Shown: piece by piece, positions 23,575 to 36,388 of the stretch
Layout: each line of letters opens with the position of its first letter
Position numbering within the stretch: position 1 is the stretch's first letter
Assembly: GCA_019454045.1 (NCBI GenBank)
Contig: SKCR01035538.1
Coordinates: 1-64,000 of the forward strand
DNA length: 64,000 nucleotides
Direction of reading: 5' to 3'
Source of the DNA: Zanthoxylum bungeanum
Lineage: Eukaryota; Streptophyta; Magnoliopsida; Sapindales; Rutaceae
Program-made: the position numbers and the translations under genes
The notes under the pieces: model-generated
Seen by the model: the letters and a program-made list of their open reading frames with translations, nothing else
Told to the model about the DNA's origin: nothing
Database searches by the model: none

Positions 23575-23996
23575 CTAATGATAAGTACATTGAATCCCAT
23601 TTATGTTGAAGTACATTACAAACTGGCGATACGACGCCGGGAGCGAATCAAGAATGACACTCCGTCGCAGAGTATCATTGAAAGGGAAATCACTAAGCCT
23701 CAGTTGCTCGATCAAATCGATCAAATGAAGAACATGTGTGCTCACAGCTTGTCCCTCGTTAAGTTGTAAATGGAACAGTTCCATTGCTACTATGTGAACC
23801 AAGACTTGTTCTTGATTCATGAATGATTCATGGAGTTGTGTGATCATGCTATAAGCATCAGACATCTCAAAATATTACCTCTTATTTCCGAAGCAAGTGA
23901 ACTGAGAATATATGATTTAACACTTAAATCATCATCTTTCAATTTCTGGAAAGTCTCAACTCTTCTGGTGATGCATCTGCAGATATATCAAGGGGT
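23575..23996 (-). pseudogene. M gag central region
   Basis: The frame 23575-23865 contains the gag blocks VLVHIVAMELFHLQLNEGQ, HVLHLIDLIEQL and ILDSLPASYRQFV, typical of the copia gag (UBN2-type) fold. Upstream gag sequence continues in decayed form to 23996, where K2 inserted. The N-terminus lies on the far side of K2 at 33906-34041. Confidence 0.8.
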
Positions 23997-24001
23997 AATG
24001 G
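23997..24001. repeat. Left target-site duplication of K2 (AATGG)
   Basis: AATGG directly precedes TGTTGAG of the K2 left LTR and recurs at 33901-33905 after its right LTR. It lies in M gag. Confidence 0.95.
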
Positions 24002-26021
24002 TGTTGAGTTTTATCTAAGGTCCCAAGATCAAATCAAGACATGAAAACATGCGTGAATACACCAATGAAGATAGCGGAATACTTACATTGATCGGTTATG
24101 TCGATTTGAAGACGAATCATGCCCAAAAACGCACTGCCTTGGTAAGCTTACTACTGCAACCAGTCCATGCTCACTGTCTTGGCAGTTTCGGGTCTCAAAA
24201 CGAAGCTCCAAACTCCATCGGATGAGTCCCGCCTCATGGTCGAACCTCCCTACCACCTTCGCAAGACTTGAAAGTGTGCTAGCACTTGAATTTTCACCAT
24301 GAAAATCCACTCTTTGCTTCCCTTTTGTGTCACGTTTTTCTGGTTCAAAACCAGTCCCCATTTCAAGCTTTGGGCGTGAGAGAAGAGAGAAAAATGAGAG
24401 AGAAGAAGTTTTGTATTAAGTTAAAATGATTTACCAAAAATCAATTTATATTTATGCCATAATTCTTATTAAATTAATAATAAAATTATGACACAAAACA
24501 TGCAATGGCTTAGAGTGTCAAACACTCAAACTCCATGCAATGACATTGAGTGCAATGTACACAATCTACATGCAAAGCATTAGAATGACATGTGTCATGT
24601 GGGCCCCACACGTTTCCAAATGAAAGTGGGCCCACGTGCACTCACGCGTTCGGGTTCGATATTTCCGAAATACCGAGCTTACGTCGCGACGTTAATTCAA
24701 TCGAATAATTGCGGCTACCGAAATTATTATTTACGTCGCTAACGAATTAATTCTAAATTAACTCGTTTGCCCGAATTAAAATCTAATTTTAATTCCGCGT
24801 CGAAATCTAATTTCATCTAATATATCGAATATATTAATACATCATCGATTAATTCCGAATTAATCGTTCTCTCTCTTTAGACGACATTTTATCCCGGATA
24901 AAATATCTCCGTTATTAATCCTAGATTAATTTTATCTCTCTCTTCTATATAATCCCAGATTATTCAAGAGTGCGAGTTGTGCGTCATCGGTGGATTATCG
25001 GGAAGCGACCCATGAGATCCCCGGATAATTTGGCAGTAAATACGGTCGTCGGAGTATCCGAATCACGTACGTACCAAGTACTACGTTCTACCGATTTACG
25101 AGACAAGGTCGACTCCTAGCAAAGTACCAAGTCTACCTAATTCTCCGGACATATCCATTAAAGAATATTAAGATCTGTATCAAGCGTAGTATACTAATGT
25201 ATTGTGCATATCGGCCCAGTATCGGATAATCACGTGCTAGGGCTGGGGCTGGATAAGTGTCTGCCCCGTCCGAAACACATATCGGATGTCTGGTAACTAG
25301 TCTCTATAATCGGATATTCATGACCTGGTCATAATATCACGATTGGATGCGCATCACTCAAGAGCACTAATACCGTATCCTGCGTGACATCATCTCCACT
25401 ATGACTGGAGTGATACTTCCGTCTTGACATCACATCCAATACACTACGATTCTCAATATACCCGGCATTGGCGTACACAGAACCGGTTAGAGTCCTAGAC
25501 GACCTCAACTAAAGTATATCGATTGTCGTAAGTATTAGCGATGTAAGTCTCAGGTTAAGACTATACACACCTACCTTGATTTCGGCCTCCCATAGACACA
25601 TATTCATAATACCAATGGGATTCCGAGGGGTCTATCCAGAGCGAAGCTGTTTCCCGTACCATCGGTGAAACACGACCTCCTATCGCACTTGCATAAGTAT
25701 CCAACACTTATATATATGAGAACTATGCCGTTGTGCCCTCACAACGTACACAAGTGCAATACTAGCCTATTCCGCATTATCGATGTCCAGTCTCGATAAT
25801 ACTACGGCTAGGGATATTTAATGATTAATCCTTCGGGGACTGATACTGTCTCATATCATTCTCAGTCCAGGTAACTAATCATAGGGACCTCTCTTCATTT
25901 ATTATCTATGGTGATCTAATCACAAATGATGAGAGTGCAATTTCCTTGTCACATAGTTAATTTGCTACAACAACACAATGATCTGTGCAAATAGTGACGC
26001 TATGGGTCATTTTGTCCAACA
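24002..26021 (-). repeat. K2 3' LTR
   Basis: TGTTGAG at 24002 to CCAACA at 26021, next to the complement of the polypurine tract. Contains the five-hairpin cluster (about 24735-24866) and the CGTCGCGACG palindrome. The minus-strand 92-codon frame at 24083-24361 is repeated in the 5' LTR (31955-32200) and is not regarded as a gene. Confidence 0.93.
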
Positions 26022-26034
26022 ATCTCCCACTTGG
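26022..26034 (-). other. K2 polypurine tract
   Basis: Minus strand CCAAGTGGGAGAT directly before the 3' LTR start. Confidence 0.88.
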
Positions 26035-27430
26035 CACATAGCCAGTCACTTGAGTGTCTAACACCCGAACTATGTACAATTCGCTCAAATTGCTGAGGAA
26101 AGGTTTTCGTCAGCGGATTTGCTTAATTATCGTCTGACGCGATTTATACGATCATCACATCGCCACGATGTATGATCCGAACGAATCAGATGATATAGAA
26201 GTATATATCTGGATCGTCAATGAGACCTTTAATTCCTTAGCTTTGTGCTGACGCCTAGCTCAGCTGCTAACAGAACTATATCTAATCTAATTAGATTTAT
26301 TATCGACCCAAAAGGCTTCTTTTGCTGCCTCAGCTGCAGCAATAATCCGCATTAGTTGTTTATTCGGCAACAGTTATCTTGCTAGGAAGATTTCCAGCTC
26401 ACTGTCCCGTTATTCAAACTTTATAGTACCACAGTATTTAATCGTTTGGAAACTTGCTGCAGTGATCCCAGTCACTTCAAGTTCTCCTCCTTCCATAGTT
26501 TAAGACAACATCTTTAGTTCTCTCAATACTAACAGATGTTCTTAACTTCAATCCAGTGACTATCACTTGGATTGACCCGATTGTGACTCCATATGCTCGA
26601 AGCGTATGAGACACCAATACAAGTACATTTTAAATGTACAATTTCCCAGAGAGTGTTAACTAACTACAAATCTATCCCAGTAGATCTTTATTCCCTGAAT
26701 AAAGGTTGTTACTCCCCAGAAGTCTACGGAGAATTTCTATTGAAAGAATATCTATGAAAGCCAAGCTTTCACCAATTGCTTTATGGGAATTTCATTGTCA
26801 GTGTCCACTCCCACTAACCTCCTTATATACACAAGAATTATTTCATTTTGAGTTAAATCATAAACCATTATGATTATTTCAAAACGTCAGTTCCAAGAAC
26901 CTTATGCTTGCATCAATCCAAACATGGATCGAATAACCCGCAAACCTGGTTTGTCGGTTATACAAAATCGTCAGGATGTTTTAAACATCCTCCAAAAGGT
27001 TTCCTTTTCAGGAAAGCGATTTTGATTTGTAACTGACATATTTCATAAATGAAATACACAGTTATCAACAAGCATCTTCAAAATGGATTTACCATGGCAA
27101 CAGGTAAAAGGTTGAACCGTTATTAACACAATGTTGATAACGATACCTTTTCATCAAAACCTTAGGTTTGCACGTTGGTATGTTGCCTTCCATGTATGTC
27201 TTCCTTGAAGACGTTTAATGTACCATAGGCACAATGCCTTGTGGTACAACAACTAGTATCCAAACATAGTTGTTATACATGGAATCCATTTCGGATTCAT
27301 GGCACTTTGCCATAATAGGGAGTCAATACATCGTATTACTTCCTCATAACGTAGTCGGATGGTACACCTCCATAAGATTGACATCTTTATGAGGTTAGAT
27401 CAGAAACCCATACCCTAGGTTGTTTTCTGA
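26035..27430 (-). pseudogene. K2 reverse transcriptase and RNase H remnant
   Basis: Collinear with K1 5621-7010. RNase H blocks are traceable at 26060-26450 and RT blocks from about 26480 to 27400. The RT active-site segment is deleted at about 26787-26800, at the same point as in K1. Riddled with stops on the minus strand. Confidence 0.83.
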
Positions 27431-28860
27431 CTCTATCCGATCTACTAGTTTCTTGTGTGTTTTGAAGATTAATGGTTTAGATTCATCCTAGATGAACTAT
27501 TGTGTTCCATTAAGGACTTCGTGCCTTGAACAGTATTACTCCGATTTTCATCGAGTATCACTATCCTCCCACTGACCACTGCATATCGGTATTCCTCTCA
27601 GGAAAACCGCATGGTGAGCAACAATCACATTGTTCTCATGTGGGATTTATAAGTACTATACTTATGGTTTCCCTTAGGATAACCTATATTGACACTAATC
27701 CAATTGGGGTCTTAGTTTGGTATCAACCAAACGTTATGCCTCGCATACCCAAATTATCAGGAATGAGAAACCTCGTTTCTTCCCTGTTCATATCCTATAT
27801 GATATCTGTCAAACAGATTTATATGGAACCTTATTCTAAATAAGTTTTGCACTGTTAATACATATCCTGTTTGAAGGAAATAGTAGCTCAGAGCGACTCG
27901 TGATAAACCTTATCATGTCCAACAAAATTCGGTTTTAGTTCGGACACACCGTCTAACTGACGTGTCTCGGGAGGAGTCCTCATATGAAAGAATATCGTAC
28001 TCTTTCATTTACATATGAAACTTACTGCTTAAGTATTTTCCAATACGGTCTTACCGTGGCGGCATAATACTACAGTCGATCTGTTTGTATACTTCGTGTC
28101 GAAACTCAAAGTTTCAGATTTGTGTTCTTCAAAAGAAACACATAACCATAACGTGATGCCACATCCGTTAAGGTCACGAAATATTCATGTTTACATCTAG
28201 CCAGCTAGATATGGGCCCACTTACTTCACCATGAATAGGGCTACAGATCGGTGGCCCTTTTACTATTACCAAGTGAATAGTATTTTAGGTTTTTAACCTA
28301 ATAAACTAGATTCGTAGACCTTATTTGAATAGTCAAATCAGTCCTAGTATCCACTCTTCAAAAGTATGGATATACGAGTCTTGTTTATTTGTGTCCTAGA
28401 CAACAATGCCACATATAAGTCTCTATTGATCAAATCAATTTGAGCTATTTATTTGTCATTTATATGTTTGAGATTTTATTTATATTCAAAATATAAATTA
28501 TGTTATTTACATCTAATGTATTTATCTCAGTATCATCTTTATATAATGAAACACTTTAGTGTTCTAGAATATAAAGGTTTTATCCGCATCGGATTAAACA
28601 CTGATATAGAGATAATGTCTCTAGTCAAACTAGTTACATTATAACATTTCCTAATTAAGTACATACCCTAAGGGTAGTTCCTAAACTTAGGTATCTACGG
28701 TCGAAACAGCGACTTTCGTCCCGTTTCCAATTCGCAGAGAAATCTCGGCTTGAAGCCAGTATCCAGCTCACAGCGGATTCTGAACGTCAATACATATATG
28801 TATTATGTACCACACTAAGTATTTAAAATCCAATTTCAATACTAGTAGTAAACATAACTT
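27431..28860 (-). pseudogene. K2 integrase, pre-integrase and protease remnant
   Basis: Collinear with K1 7011-8400 and nearly identical over long stretches, for example 27560-27650 versus 7145-7240. Integrase C-terminal core at about 27750-28010, pre-integrase near 28340-28450, protease-like sequence to 28860. No open frame. The 105-codon plus-strand frame 27526-27843 is antisense to integrase and not a gene. Confidence 0.78.
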
Positions 28861-29610
28861 TGACAAATATTTTTAAAGTTAGAGCCTCGCCCTATCTTTA
28901 ATTCCTTCGTGTCTTCCATATCCAAATGGTAGTCACTTTGGGATATGTCAATTATCTTTTCAATATTTCACAAACCTTTGGCCAAGCCTTGGGTTTTAGA
29001 ATATCAAAATGATATGCACCTTGTGCTACATGCCCAATTGCAAACTTTGACTTTTCTCCACTAGAATAGTCAATTAATTGCAACTTTAATACTTTTAAAT
29101 CTAAAGAGATTTATTATAAGTATATTAATTAAGCACTAAAGTCATCATCACATAAATCTTCCAAAGACTTTATGCTCTACTATTTGCTTAATAATGGGCT
29201 TAGTCATAATAAGTTATTTTATCAAATAAATTAACCTATTATTAATTCCCAATTGAAAATTAAATCATTTAAAGCATTTAATCCAATGATTATATATTTT
29301 AAATATTCAACTTTTCATCAATTGTTTTATTTCTTTCTTGATTTCAATAGTCCAACTATTTAATCAATTTAATAAGGTACTATTTATTATAATGATTACA
29401 ATAATCCAATTATTTAATCAACTATAATTTTAATATTGATTACTATAATCTAATTATAAAATCAACTATCATTTTAATTCAATTATATTGATTACTATAA
29501 TCCAATTATAAAATCAACTATATATTGAATGAGTTTGTATATAGTCCAACTATATATGTTTTAAAACAACATAAAATATTAGTCCAACTAATACTTTTGA
29601 TTAATATGAC
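28861..29610 (-). pseudogene. K2 gag position, AT-rich
   Basis: Equivalent of K1 8401-9190: no CCHC knuckle and no gag blocks, with AT-rich near-repeats of TATAATCYAATTATAAAATC at 29440-29530. Gag is absent or unrecognisable. Confidence 0.5.
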
Positions 29611-31860
29611 GAGTAAAATATAGATGAGCGCGTTTAGCGAGTATTCGAACGAATGTTGCAAATTCAATACTTGCCTCCCACTATTTTTCGTCGAGCCTCT
29701 AACCCTCTGTCGAGTACTCGGGAAACCGTGTTTCCTAGTGGGCTAGGATCCCGTTAAATATCACACAATCTTGACTTTGGCCAACAAATTGTATGATAAT
29801 TAACTAGGTAGATCTCGAAGATCAATTGGATCTCATCCAACTCCTAGATCCAGTAGGTGGACATCCAAGCCCCAAACATATATCTAATATATGCCTATAC
29901 ATCGAATGTATACCCTAACCTTTTTCCTCTGAATCAACTAGGCCTTGGCTTTGGCACAACAAACCTAATGATCCCAGTCAAGCGCGGACCCATTGACATG
30001 GAAGCTTCGTAATCAATGTCGTTGGACAAGAAGTGGTCTTGACTTTGGCCAACAAACCACAACTTGGACAAGACACCAATATGGAACAAAGCCTCGTGAT
30101 TAAAACACATCTTCGAAGGACAAGGGCTTGACTTTGGCCAACAACCCCTGCCAATCTAGGATCTTGAGTAAGAATCACTCAATGGAAGGAAAAAACGCAT
30201 GATATTTTATGAGGGTTTTTCGCGTGCAAATTGGCTACCAATTTAATTATCTTTGTTAGGTCTCATCATCATACACCCTTAAACATGCATTCTAAATACA
30301 TAATAAAGCGAGTATGAAAATAAATAATAATGATATGCGGATGGATACTTAACACATTGATCCTAGATCAAATCTCTCCCTTTCTCACTCAAGCTAGCAC
30401 TAGTATTACTTCTACCCGTTACACTACACTTCTAAAGAAACCTCATATACATAGAGGGGAATAGGTGAGAAGAGAATACAAAGAGAAAGAAGGTGATAAG
30501 GCTGGACACGCAGGTCCAATTTAATAAATCGAATTTATTACAACAATTTCTAAAATTGCCCACCCAACTAATATCCATCCGATATACATTATTCATTCAA
30601 CACAACCACGTATTCACACACATAAGCATGCTATCAATCAATCTAATCAAATTAATTAATCTGACAATTAAGTGATCATCCAATGTTCAAACAACGATTT
30701 GATTTTGTTCGAGTCAAACTCGTTTTTGCGAATAAGTACTTAAAGTACGAATTCATGAATTAAATTAAACTACATCATTAAATCTAATTTAACATGTATT
30801 TAATACTAATTCATTATTCAATTCCAAATTAAATATTACACTTTTATTCAATAAACCTTTTCGATTTAAATTCCAAATTTAATCGTAACGCGTCTCAAAG
30901 ACCGATTAACGTCCAACGTCAATTCAATTAAAGTCCAATGGGCTTTTGATTGATTTCTTAAGGCGTGGACTTTTGGTCAACTCGGGTCAAACCGATAACC
31001 AAAGTCCAATCCGGGATTTACCCCATAAGCCCATAAATCAATCTTGGCCCATTAGGCCCAATTGAACATTAAAGGTTCATTAGCCGCAATTGGGCTTTAT
31101 GGTTAAGGTTTTGGGCCCAATTGGATCCAATCCATTGGCCTAAACCAAACTTGATAAATCAAGCCCAATAGGCCCAATTACAATATTAAAGTCCAATTTC
31201 CAAAATTAGGCCCAATTAATTAAATAGACAAAATCCAATTTCATATTCAATTAAAATAAAGTGTATTACATGATTAATCAACTAAATCAATATTTCTAAA
31301 ACACCATATTAGTCCAATTAATCATGCTTAATTCATTATTACATGTCCAACACACAAAATGAAAAATCAAACCCATATTACATGCTTCTAAGCCTCGGCC
31401 AAGGAAGGTATTTTTGTCCGATTTGAATTCAATCCGATTAATTACACAATCGACAACGTATTAACTTCCCGAATGATTTCATATACATCCAATGTTCATA
31501 AAATCAAAATTACCAAGACATTAAAGGGCATTGTAGATTCGGCCACATAAGGAATTTAGGGGTTTTTTTCAATTAAAATTAAATCCAATTCAATCTTCAA
31601 ATTAACATCATTCTACTCCATTACAACTCATCCAATGAATTAAACAATGAAAAAATTCCAAGAACTCCAACATGACTTTACATTCGGCCAACATCAATAA
31701 ATTGGGGAAAATTATTCCAAATCAATTTTCATCAAATTAGTCCAACCAAATGAAATTTAAACATGTTATAAGCATACTCAAACAAGCAATTTATTCAAAT
31801 CATGCTCAACAAACATTTACCCAAATTTTAAGCCCTACATTTTTCATGCTTGCAACATTA
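29611..31860 (-). other. K2 untranslated leader
   Basis: About 2.2 kb collinear with the K1 leader. TTGGCCAA motifs at 29777, 30046 and 30135, plus a variant near 29950 (spacings about 173, 96 and 89). Short ORFs are not supported as genes. Confidence 0.75.
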
Positions 31861-31872
31861 GCTCTGATACCA
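31861..31872 (-). other. K2 primer-binding site (initiator tRNA-Met)
   Basis: Plus-strand GCTCTGATACCA is the exact complement of TGGTATCAGAGC, one base inside the 5' LTR. This is the usual copia minus-strand primer site. Confidence 0.95.
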
Positions 31873-31873
31873 T

Positions 31874-33900
31874 TGTTGAGTTTTATCTAAGGTCCCAAGA
31901 TCAAATCAAGACATGAAAACATGCGTGAATACACCAATGAAGATAGCGGAATACTTACATTGATCGGTTATGTCGATTTGAAGACGAATCATGCCCAAAA
32001 ACGCACTGCCTTGGTAAGCTTACTGCAACCAGTCCATGCTCACTGTCTTGGCAGTTTCGGGTCTCAAAACGAAGCTCCAAACTCCATCGGATGAGTCCCG
32101 CCTCATGGTCGAACCTCCCTACCACCTTCGCAAGACTTGAAAGTGTGCTAGCACTTGAATTTTCACCATGAAAATCCACTCTTTGCTTCCTTTGTGTCAC
32201 TTTGTGTCACGTTTTTCTGGTTCAAAACCAGTCCCCATTTCAAGCTTTGGGCGTGAGAGAAGAGAGAAAAATGAGAGAGAAGAAGTTTTGTATTAAGTTA
32301 AAATGATTTACCAAAAATCAATTTATATTTATGCCATAATTCTTATTAAATTAATAATAAAATTATGACACAAAACATGCAATGGCTTAGAGTGTCAAAC
32401 ACTCAAACTCCATGCAATGACATTGAGTGCAATGTACACAATCTACATGCAAAGCATTAGAATGACATGTGTCATGTGGGCCCACACACGTTTCCAAATG
32501 AAAGTGGGCCCACGCACTCACGCGTTCGGGTTCGATATTTCCGAAATACCGAGCTTACGTCGCGACGTTAATTCAATCGAATAATTGCGGCTACCGAAAT
32601 TATTATTTACGTCGCTAACGAATTAATTCTAAATTAACTCGTTTGCCCGAATTAAAATCTAATTTTAATTCCGCGTCGAAATCTAATTTCGTCTAATATA
32701 TCGAATATATTAATACATCGATTAATTCCGAATTAATCGTTCTCTCTCTTTAGACGACATTTTATCCCGGATAAAATATCTCCGTTATTAATCCTAGATT
32801 AATTTTCTCTCTCTTCTATATAATCCCAGATTATTCAAGAGTGCGAGTTGTGCGTCATCGGTGGATTATCGGGAAGCGACCCATGAGATCCCCGGATAAT
32901 TTGGCAGTAAACACGGTCGTCGGAGTATCCGAATCACGTACGTACCAAGTACTACGTTCTACGATTTAGATTACGAGACAAGGTCGACTCCTAGCAAAGC
33001 ACCAAGTCTACCTAATTCTCCGGACATATCCATTAAAGAATATTAAGATCCGTATCAAGCGTAGTATACTAATGTATTGTGCATATCGGCCCAGTATCGG
33101 ATAATCACGTGCTAGGGCTGGGGCTGGATAAGTGTCTGCCCCGTCCGAAACACATATCGGATGTCTGGTAACTAGTCTCTATAATCGGATATTCATGACC
33201 TGGTCATAATATCACGATTGGATGCGCATCACTCAAGAGCACTAATACCGTATCCTGCGTGACATCATCTCCACTATGACTGGAGTGATACTTCCGTCTT
33301 GACATCACATCCAATACACTACGATTCTCAATATACCCGGCATTGGCGTACACAGAACCGGTTAGAGTCCTAGACGACCTCAACTAAAGTATATCGATTG
33401 TCGTAAGTATTAGCGATGTAAGTCTCAGGTTAAGACTATACATACCTACCTTGATTTCGGCCTCCCATAGACACATATTCATAATACCAATGGGATTCCG
33501 AGGGGTCTATCCAGAGCGAAGCTGTTTCCCGTACCATCGGTGAAACACGACCTCCTATCGCACTTGCATAAGTATCCAACACTTATATATATGAGAACTA
33601 TGCCGTTGTGCCCTCACAACGTACACAAGTGCAATACTAGCCTATTCCGCATTATCGATGTCCAGTCTCGATAATACTACGGCTAGGGATATTTAATGAT
33701 TAAACCTTCGGGGACTGATACTGTCTCATATCATTCTCAGTCCAGGTACTAATCATAGGGACCTCTCTTCTTTCATTTATTTATCTATGGTGATCTAATC
33801 ACAAATGATGAGAGTGCAATTTCCTTGTCACATAGTTAATTTGCTACAACAACACAATGATCTGTGCAAATAGTGACGCTATGGGTCATTTGGTCCAACA
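31874..33900 (-). repeat. K2 5' LTR
   Basis: TGTTGAG at 31874 to CCAACA at 33900, 2027 bp, next to the primer site. Hairpin cluster at about 32600-32738; palindrome near 32559. Confidence 0.94.
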
Positions 33901-33905
33901 AATGG
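33901..33905. repeat. Right target-site duplication of K2 (AATGG)
   Basis: Same 5 bases as 23997-24001, directly after the CA of the right LTR. Confidence 0.95.
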
Positions 33906-34041
33906 ACCCTCCAATATAATCACAGCTTCTCGAATCAAAGGATAATCCTCAAATCCATATCCTAGTCAGTAAATTTCTCTGCGCCTTGAGCTTATTCGTA
34001 TCCAACATACGAGAAAAATGGTTGTTCGAAGAAGCCGCCAT
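33906..34041 (-). pseudogene. M gag N-terminus
   Basis: ATG at 34041 opens MAASSNNHFSRMLDTNKL, followed by a stop-containing continuation with gag-like spacing. It resumes M gag at 24001 once K2 and one TSD copy are removed. The start is chosen as the first ATG with this gag-like sequence. Confidence 0.72.
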
Positions 34042-34044
34042 CGT

Positions 34045-34956
34045 AAATCTATCACATAGATAGCGAACAATGGTTAATAGACAAAACAATTTCATATAAT
34101 ATCAAAAGCATTAAATAGATCATGGATTTTTAATCTAAAAATGGCCCTCTGACCGGCGTGATCAAACACGTATAACGCAAGCTCACGTATCGTTAAAGTA
34201 GTATAAATGTATAAATCCCATGAGGACTTAATATCTAAGCTATTAATTTATGAAGCCAAATGTTTACGAGTATCTAATAGATTGGATTTTTGATTGGATG
34301 ATGATTCTTAACTAAAGACGAATAAATAAAACAATGCGAAAGTAAGTAAGGGAAAATTAAATATTAAGAAACTATATAGGGTTGTGAATCCTTTCAATAT
34401 CTTTAAAAGATGAAGTGGTTATCTCATGTATGTGTAATATATTGGTTTACTAACCTGGAACAAGAAATTATGCAAACGCCTTTGTCGATGGTCAGATGCA
34501 CAAATCTAGCACATAGATATCGAACAATGGTTAACAGACAAAACAGTTTCATATAATATCAAAAGCATTAAATAGATCATGAATTTTTAATTTAAAAATG
34601 GCCCTCTGACCGGCGTGATCACACACGTATAACGCAAGCTCACGTATCGTTAAAGTAGTATAAATGTTAAATCCAAAGAGGACATAATATCTAAGCTATT
34701 AATTTATGAAGCCAAATGTTTACGAGTATCTAATAGATTGGATTTTTGATTGGATGATGATTCTTAACTGAAGACGAATAAATAAAACAATGCGAAAGTA
34801 AGTAAGGGAAAATTAAATATTAAGAAACTATATATGGTTGTGAATCCTTTCAATATATTTTAAAGATGAAGTGGTTATCTCATGTATGTGTAATATATTG
34901 GTTTACTAACCTAGAACAAGAAATTATGCAAACGCCTTTGTCGGTGGTCAGATGCA
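34045..34956. repeat. Direct tandem duplication, two units of ~456 bp
   Basis: 34045-34500 and 34501-34956 are about 95% alike by eye. Shared blocks include GAACAATGGTTAA, CCCTCTGACCGGCGTGATCA, CGTATAACGCAAGCTCACG, GATGATTCTTAACT and GGTCAGATGCA. A few small indels separate them (for example after TATAAATGT). The repeat lies between the M gag start and the T LTR. It may belong to the M leader or to the distal end of the T LTR. No coding potential. Confidence 0.88.
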
Positions 34957-36375
34957 AATACCCAGTGTAACCAAATTAATCAAATGTCTATGTCAACCAA
35001 GTTACCTGAATTCAATAAAATTAAGTTCCAACTGTGGCTACCCCGCCCGATAGGTATATGTCTATCCTGTAAGGAAATCTATTAAAGGGTTATTTATCCT
35101 CAAGGAAGATCATGGGGTATTAAGTCTAAGGTTGAAACCTAAAATTCCTTTGTCAAGTTTATTTTAAGTTTACCACATCAATCTTATTAATGGCCAGTTA
35201 ACAAGAAATATTAAGCTTAAGACTTAATAAATAAACTTTTATATTACCCAAACTAAAAAATAACCCCTTATAAACCGGTGATATAACGAGCTTAGTTACG
35301 ACACATATTTAAGACTAGTAAAAGCTTAAATAAAATAAAAGACATAAAGTAAATGCTTGGAAATTAAATAGGTAAAAATACAATAAAAGAAAATGCTGAG
35401 GTTAGAGAATCCACTTTTATTACAGCTTATTTTAGATATCTCCCTTATTATAATATATTAACTTTGCGTGATAATTACCAACCGACCATATAGGTGGCAT
35501 CCTGATTAAGTCAAATTTATAATTAATTCCAACCGAAAATACAGGCGGTATCCAGTTTAATCAGGTTAAAATCAATTTTATTAAGTCCAACCGACCATAA
35601 ATGCGGTTACCTCCAGCAGATGGGAGTTACCTCCTCATGCTGAATAGTAAAAACTGAAAAGTAAAGAAAAGAAAGTAAAATTGCGTAAGTAAATAAAATT
35701 AAATATAGAAAGCTATAAATAAACAAGCAAGATACAATCTTCTTTGTATTCTTAAGTAATTCTTTAGAAGAAAGTATGAATTTAAAAATGAAATTCGGCC
35801 TCAATTTATAGGGAAATTTTATGCCTTCGCGTCGCGACGCGTGCAACCTTGCGCGTCGCGACGCGCAGTTGATGTTGGCCGCGTGGCACGGGCTTCGCGG
35901 AGATGGTGACATATGGTGTCGGCTGAATTATTAGCTTGGCGTCGCGACGCTTAAGGGTTTGCGCATCGCAACGCTGATGTCAGCATGATGCAAGTAATGT
36001 CGGCAGCATGTGATGGTGACACATGTCCGGCGCACGTTAGCAGATTTGTTGTGATATTGACACGTGGCAGGCACATGATAGCACAACTTCTCTGATTGTG
36101 ACATGTGTCCAGTGCATGTTAGCAGTTCTCGGCTCACGTTAGCAGACGGCGTATTTTAGCATGGCTCATTTTAGCAAACGAAGCATTTTAGAAGTAAATT
36201 TACATTTTTGTCCGTTTTCCATTGTTTTGGCCCCGAATTTCCTCCAGAGAGTCCTGTTATTTTATTTATCTACAAAATAACACAAAACACATCAAAATAT
36301 TCATAAAACTCAAGAAACTATACAAAATATTAAGTCAAAGGGACGGTAAATATTGATATTTTTACCGTATTATCA
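34957..36375 (-). repeat. T: 3' LTR of Athila-like element (left end uncertain)
   Basis: The minus-strand LTR start is TGATAATACGG at 36375, immediately after a G-rich polypurine tract. The first bases form an inverted repeat (CGGTAAA...TTTACCG, 36348-36368). Downstream are three GCGTCGCGACGC palindromes. The left end is unclear: it may be near 34957 or include the 456-bp duplication. The small frames at 35607-35912 and 35931-36137 lie in the LTR and show no domain. Confidence 0.65.
35829..35950. repeat. Cluster of GCGTCGCGACGC palindromes in T LTR
   Basis: Perfect 12-bp palindromes at 35829-35840, 35853-35864 and 35939-35950, and a degenerate one (GCGCATCGCAACGC) near 35962. They stand out in otherwise AT-rich LTR DNA. 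Confidence 0.88.
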
Positions 36376-36388
36376 AACCCCCAAACCT
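36376..36388 (-). other. T polypurine tract
   Basis: Minus strand reads AGGTTTGGGGGTT immediately before the LTR start TGATAATA. A CTCGAGGACTAGCAAAATG-like block lies just upstream on the minus strand, as is common before the 3' LTR of Athila/Tat elements. Confidence 0.8.

Larger units (their letters stand above)
24002..33900 (-). mobile_element. K2: complete non-autonomous Ty1/copia element, minus strand
   Basis: A 9899-bp element with LTRs 24002-26021 and 31874-33900, an intact primer site, a polypurine tract and a perfect AATGG TSD inside M gag. The interior is collinear with K1 and very similar, including the damage to integrase and the deletion of the RT YVDD motif. No domain is open. 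The two K2 LTRs differ very little by eye (a few small indels, one in the CTTTGTGTCA stretch near 32193), which suggests a more recent insertion than K1. Confidence 0.95.
21390..34041 (-). mobile_element. M: truncated Ty1/copia element, split by K2
   Basis: Minus-strand gag-pol fragment. Gag N-terminus is at 34041-33906, then K2 (24002-33900 plus TSDs) interrupts, and gag to the first part of RT follows from 24001 to 21390. The 3' part (rest of RT, RNase H, LTR) is missing because the G LTR abuts at 21389. No M LTR or primer site was recognised. Protein sequence differs clearly from family K, for example in the zinc knuckle and protease. Domain order is gag, protease, integrase, RT, so it is copia. 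Confidence 0.85.

Noticed and set aside
24083..24361. 92-codon minus-strand frame in the K2 LTRs (also 31955-32200).
   Set aside because: Repeated because LTRs are repeated; the K1 LTR does not keep the frame and no domain is present.
27526..27843. 105-codon plus-strand frame in K2.
   Set aside because: Antisense to decayed integrase; the matching K1 region is broken.
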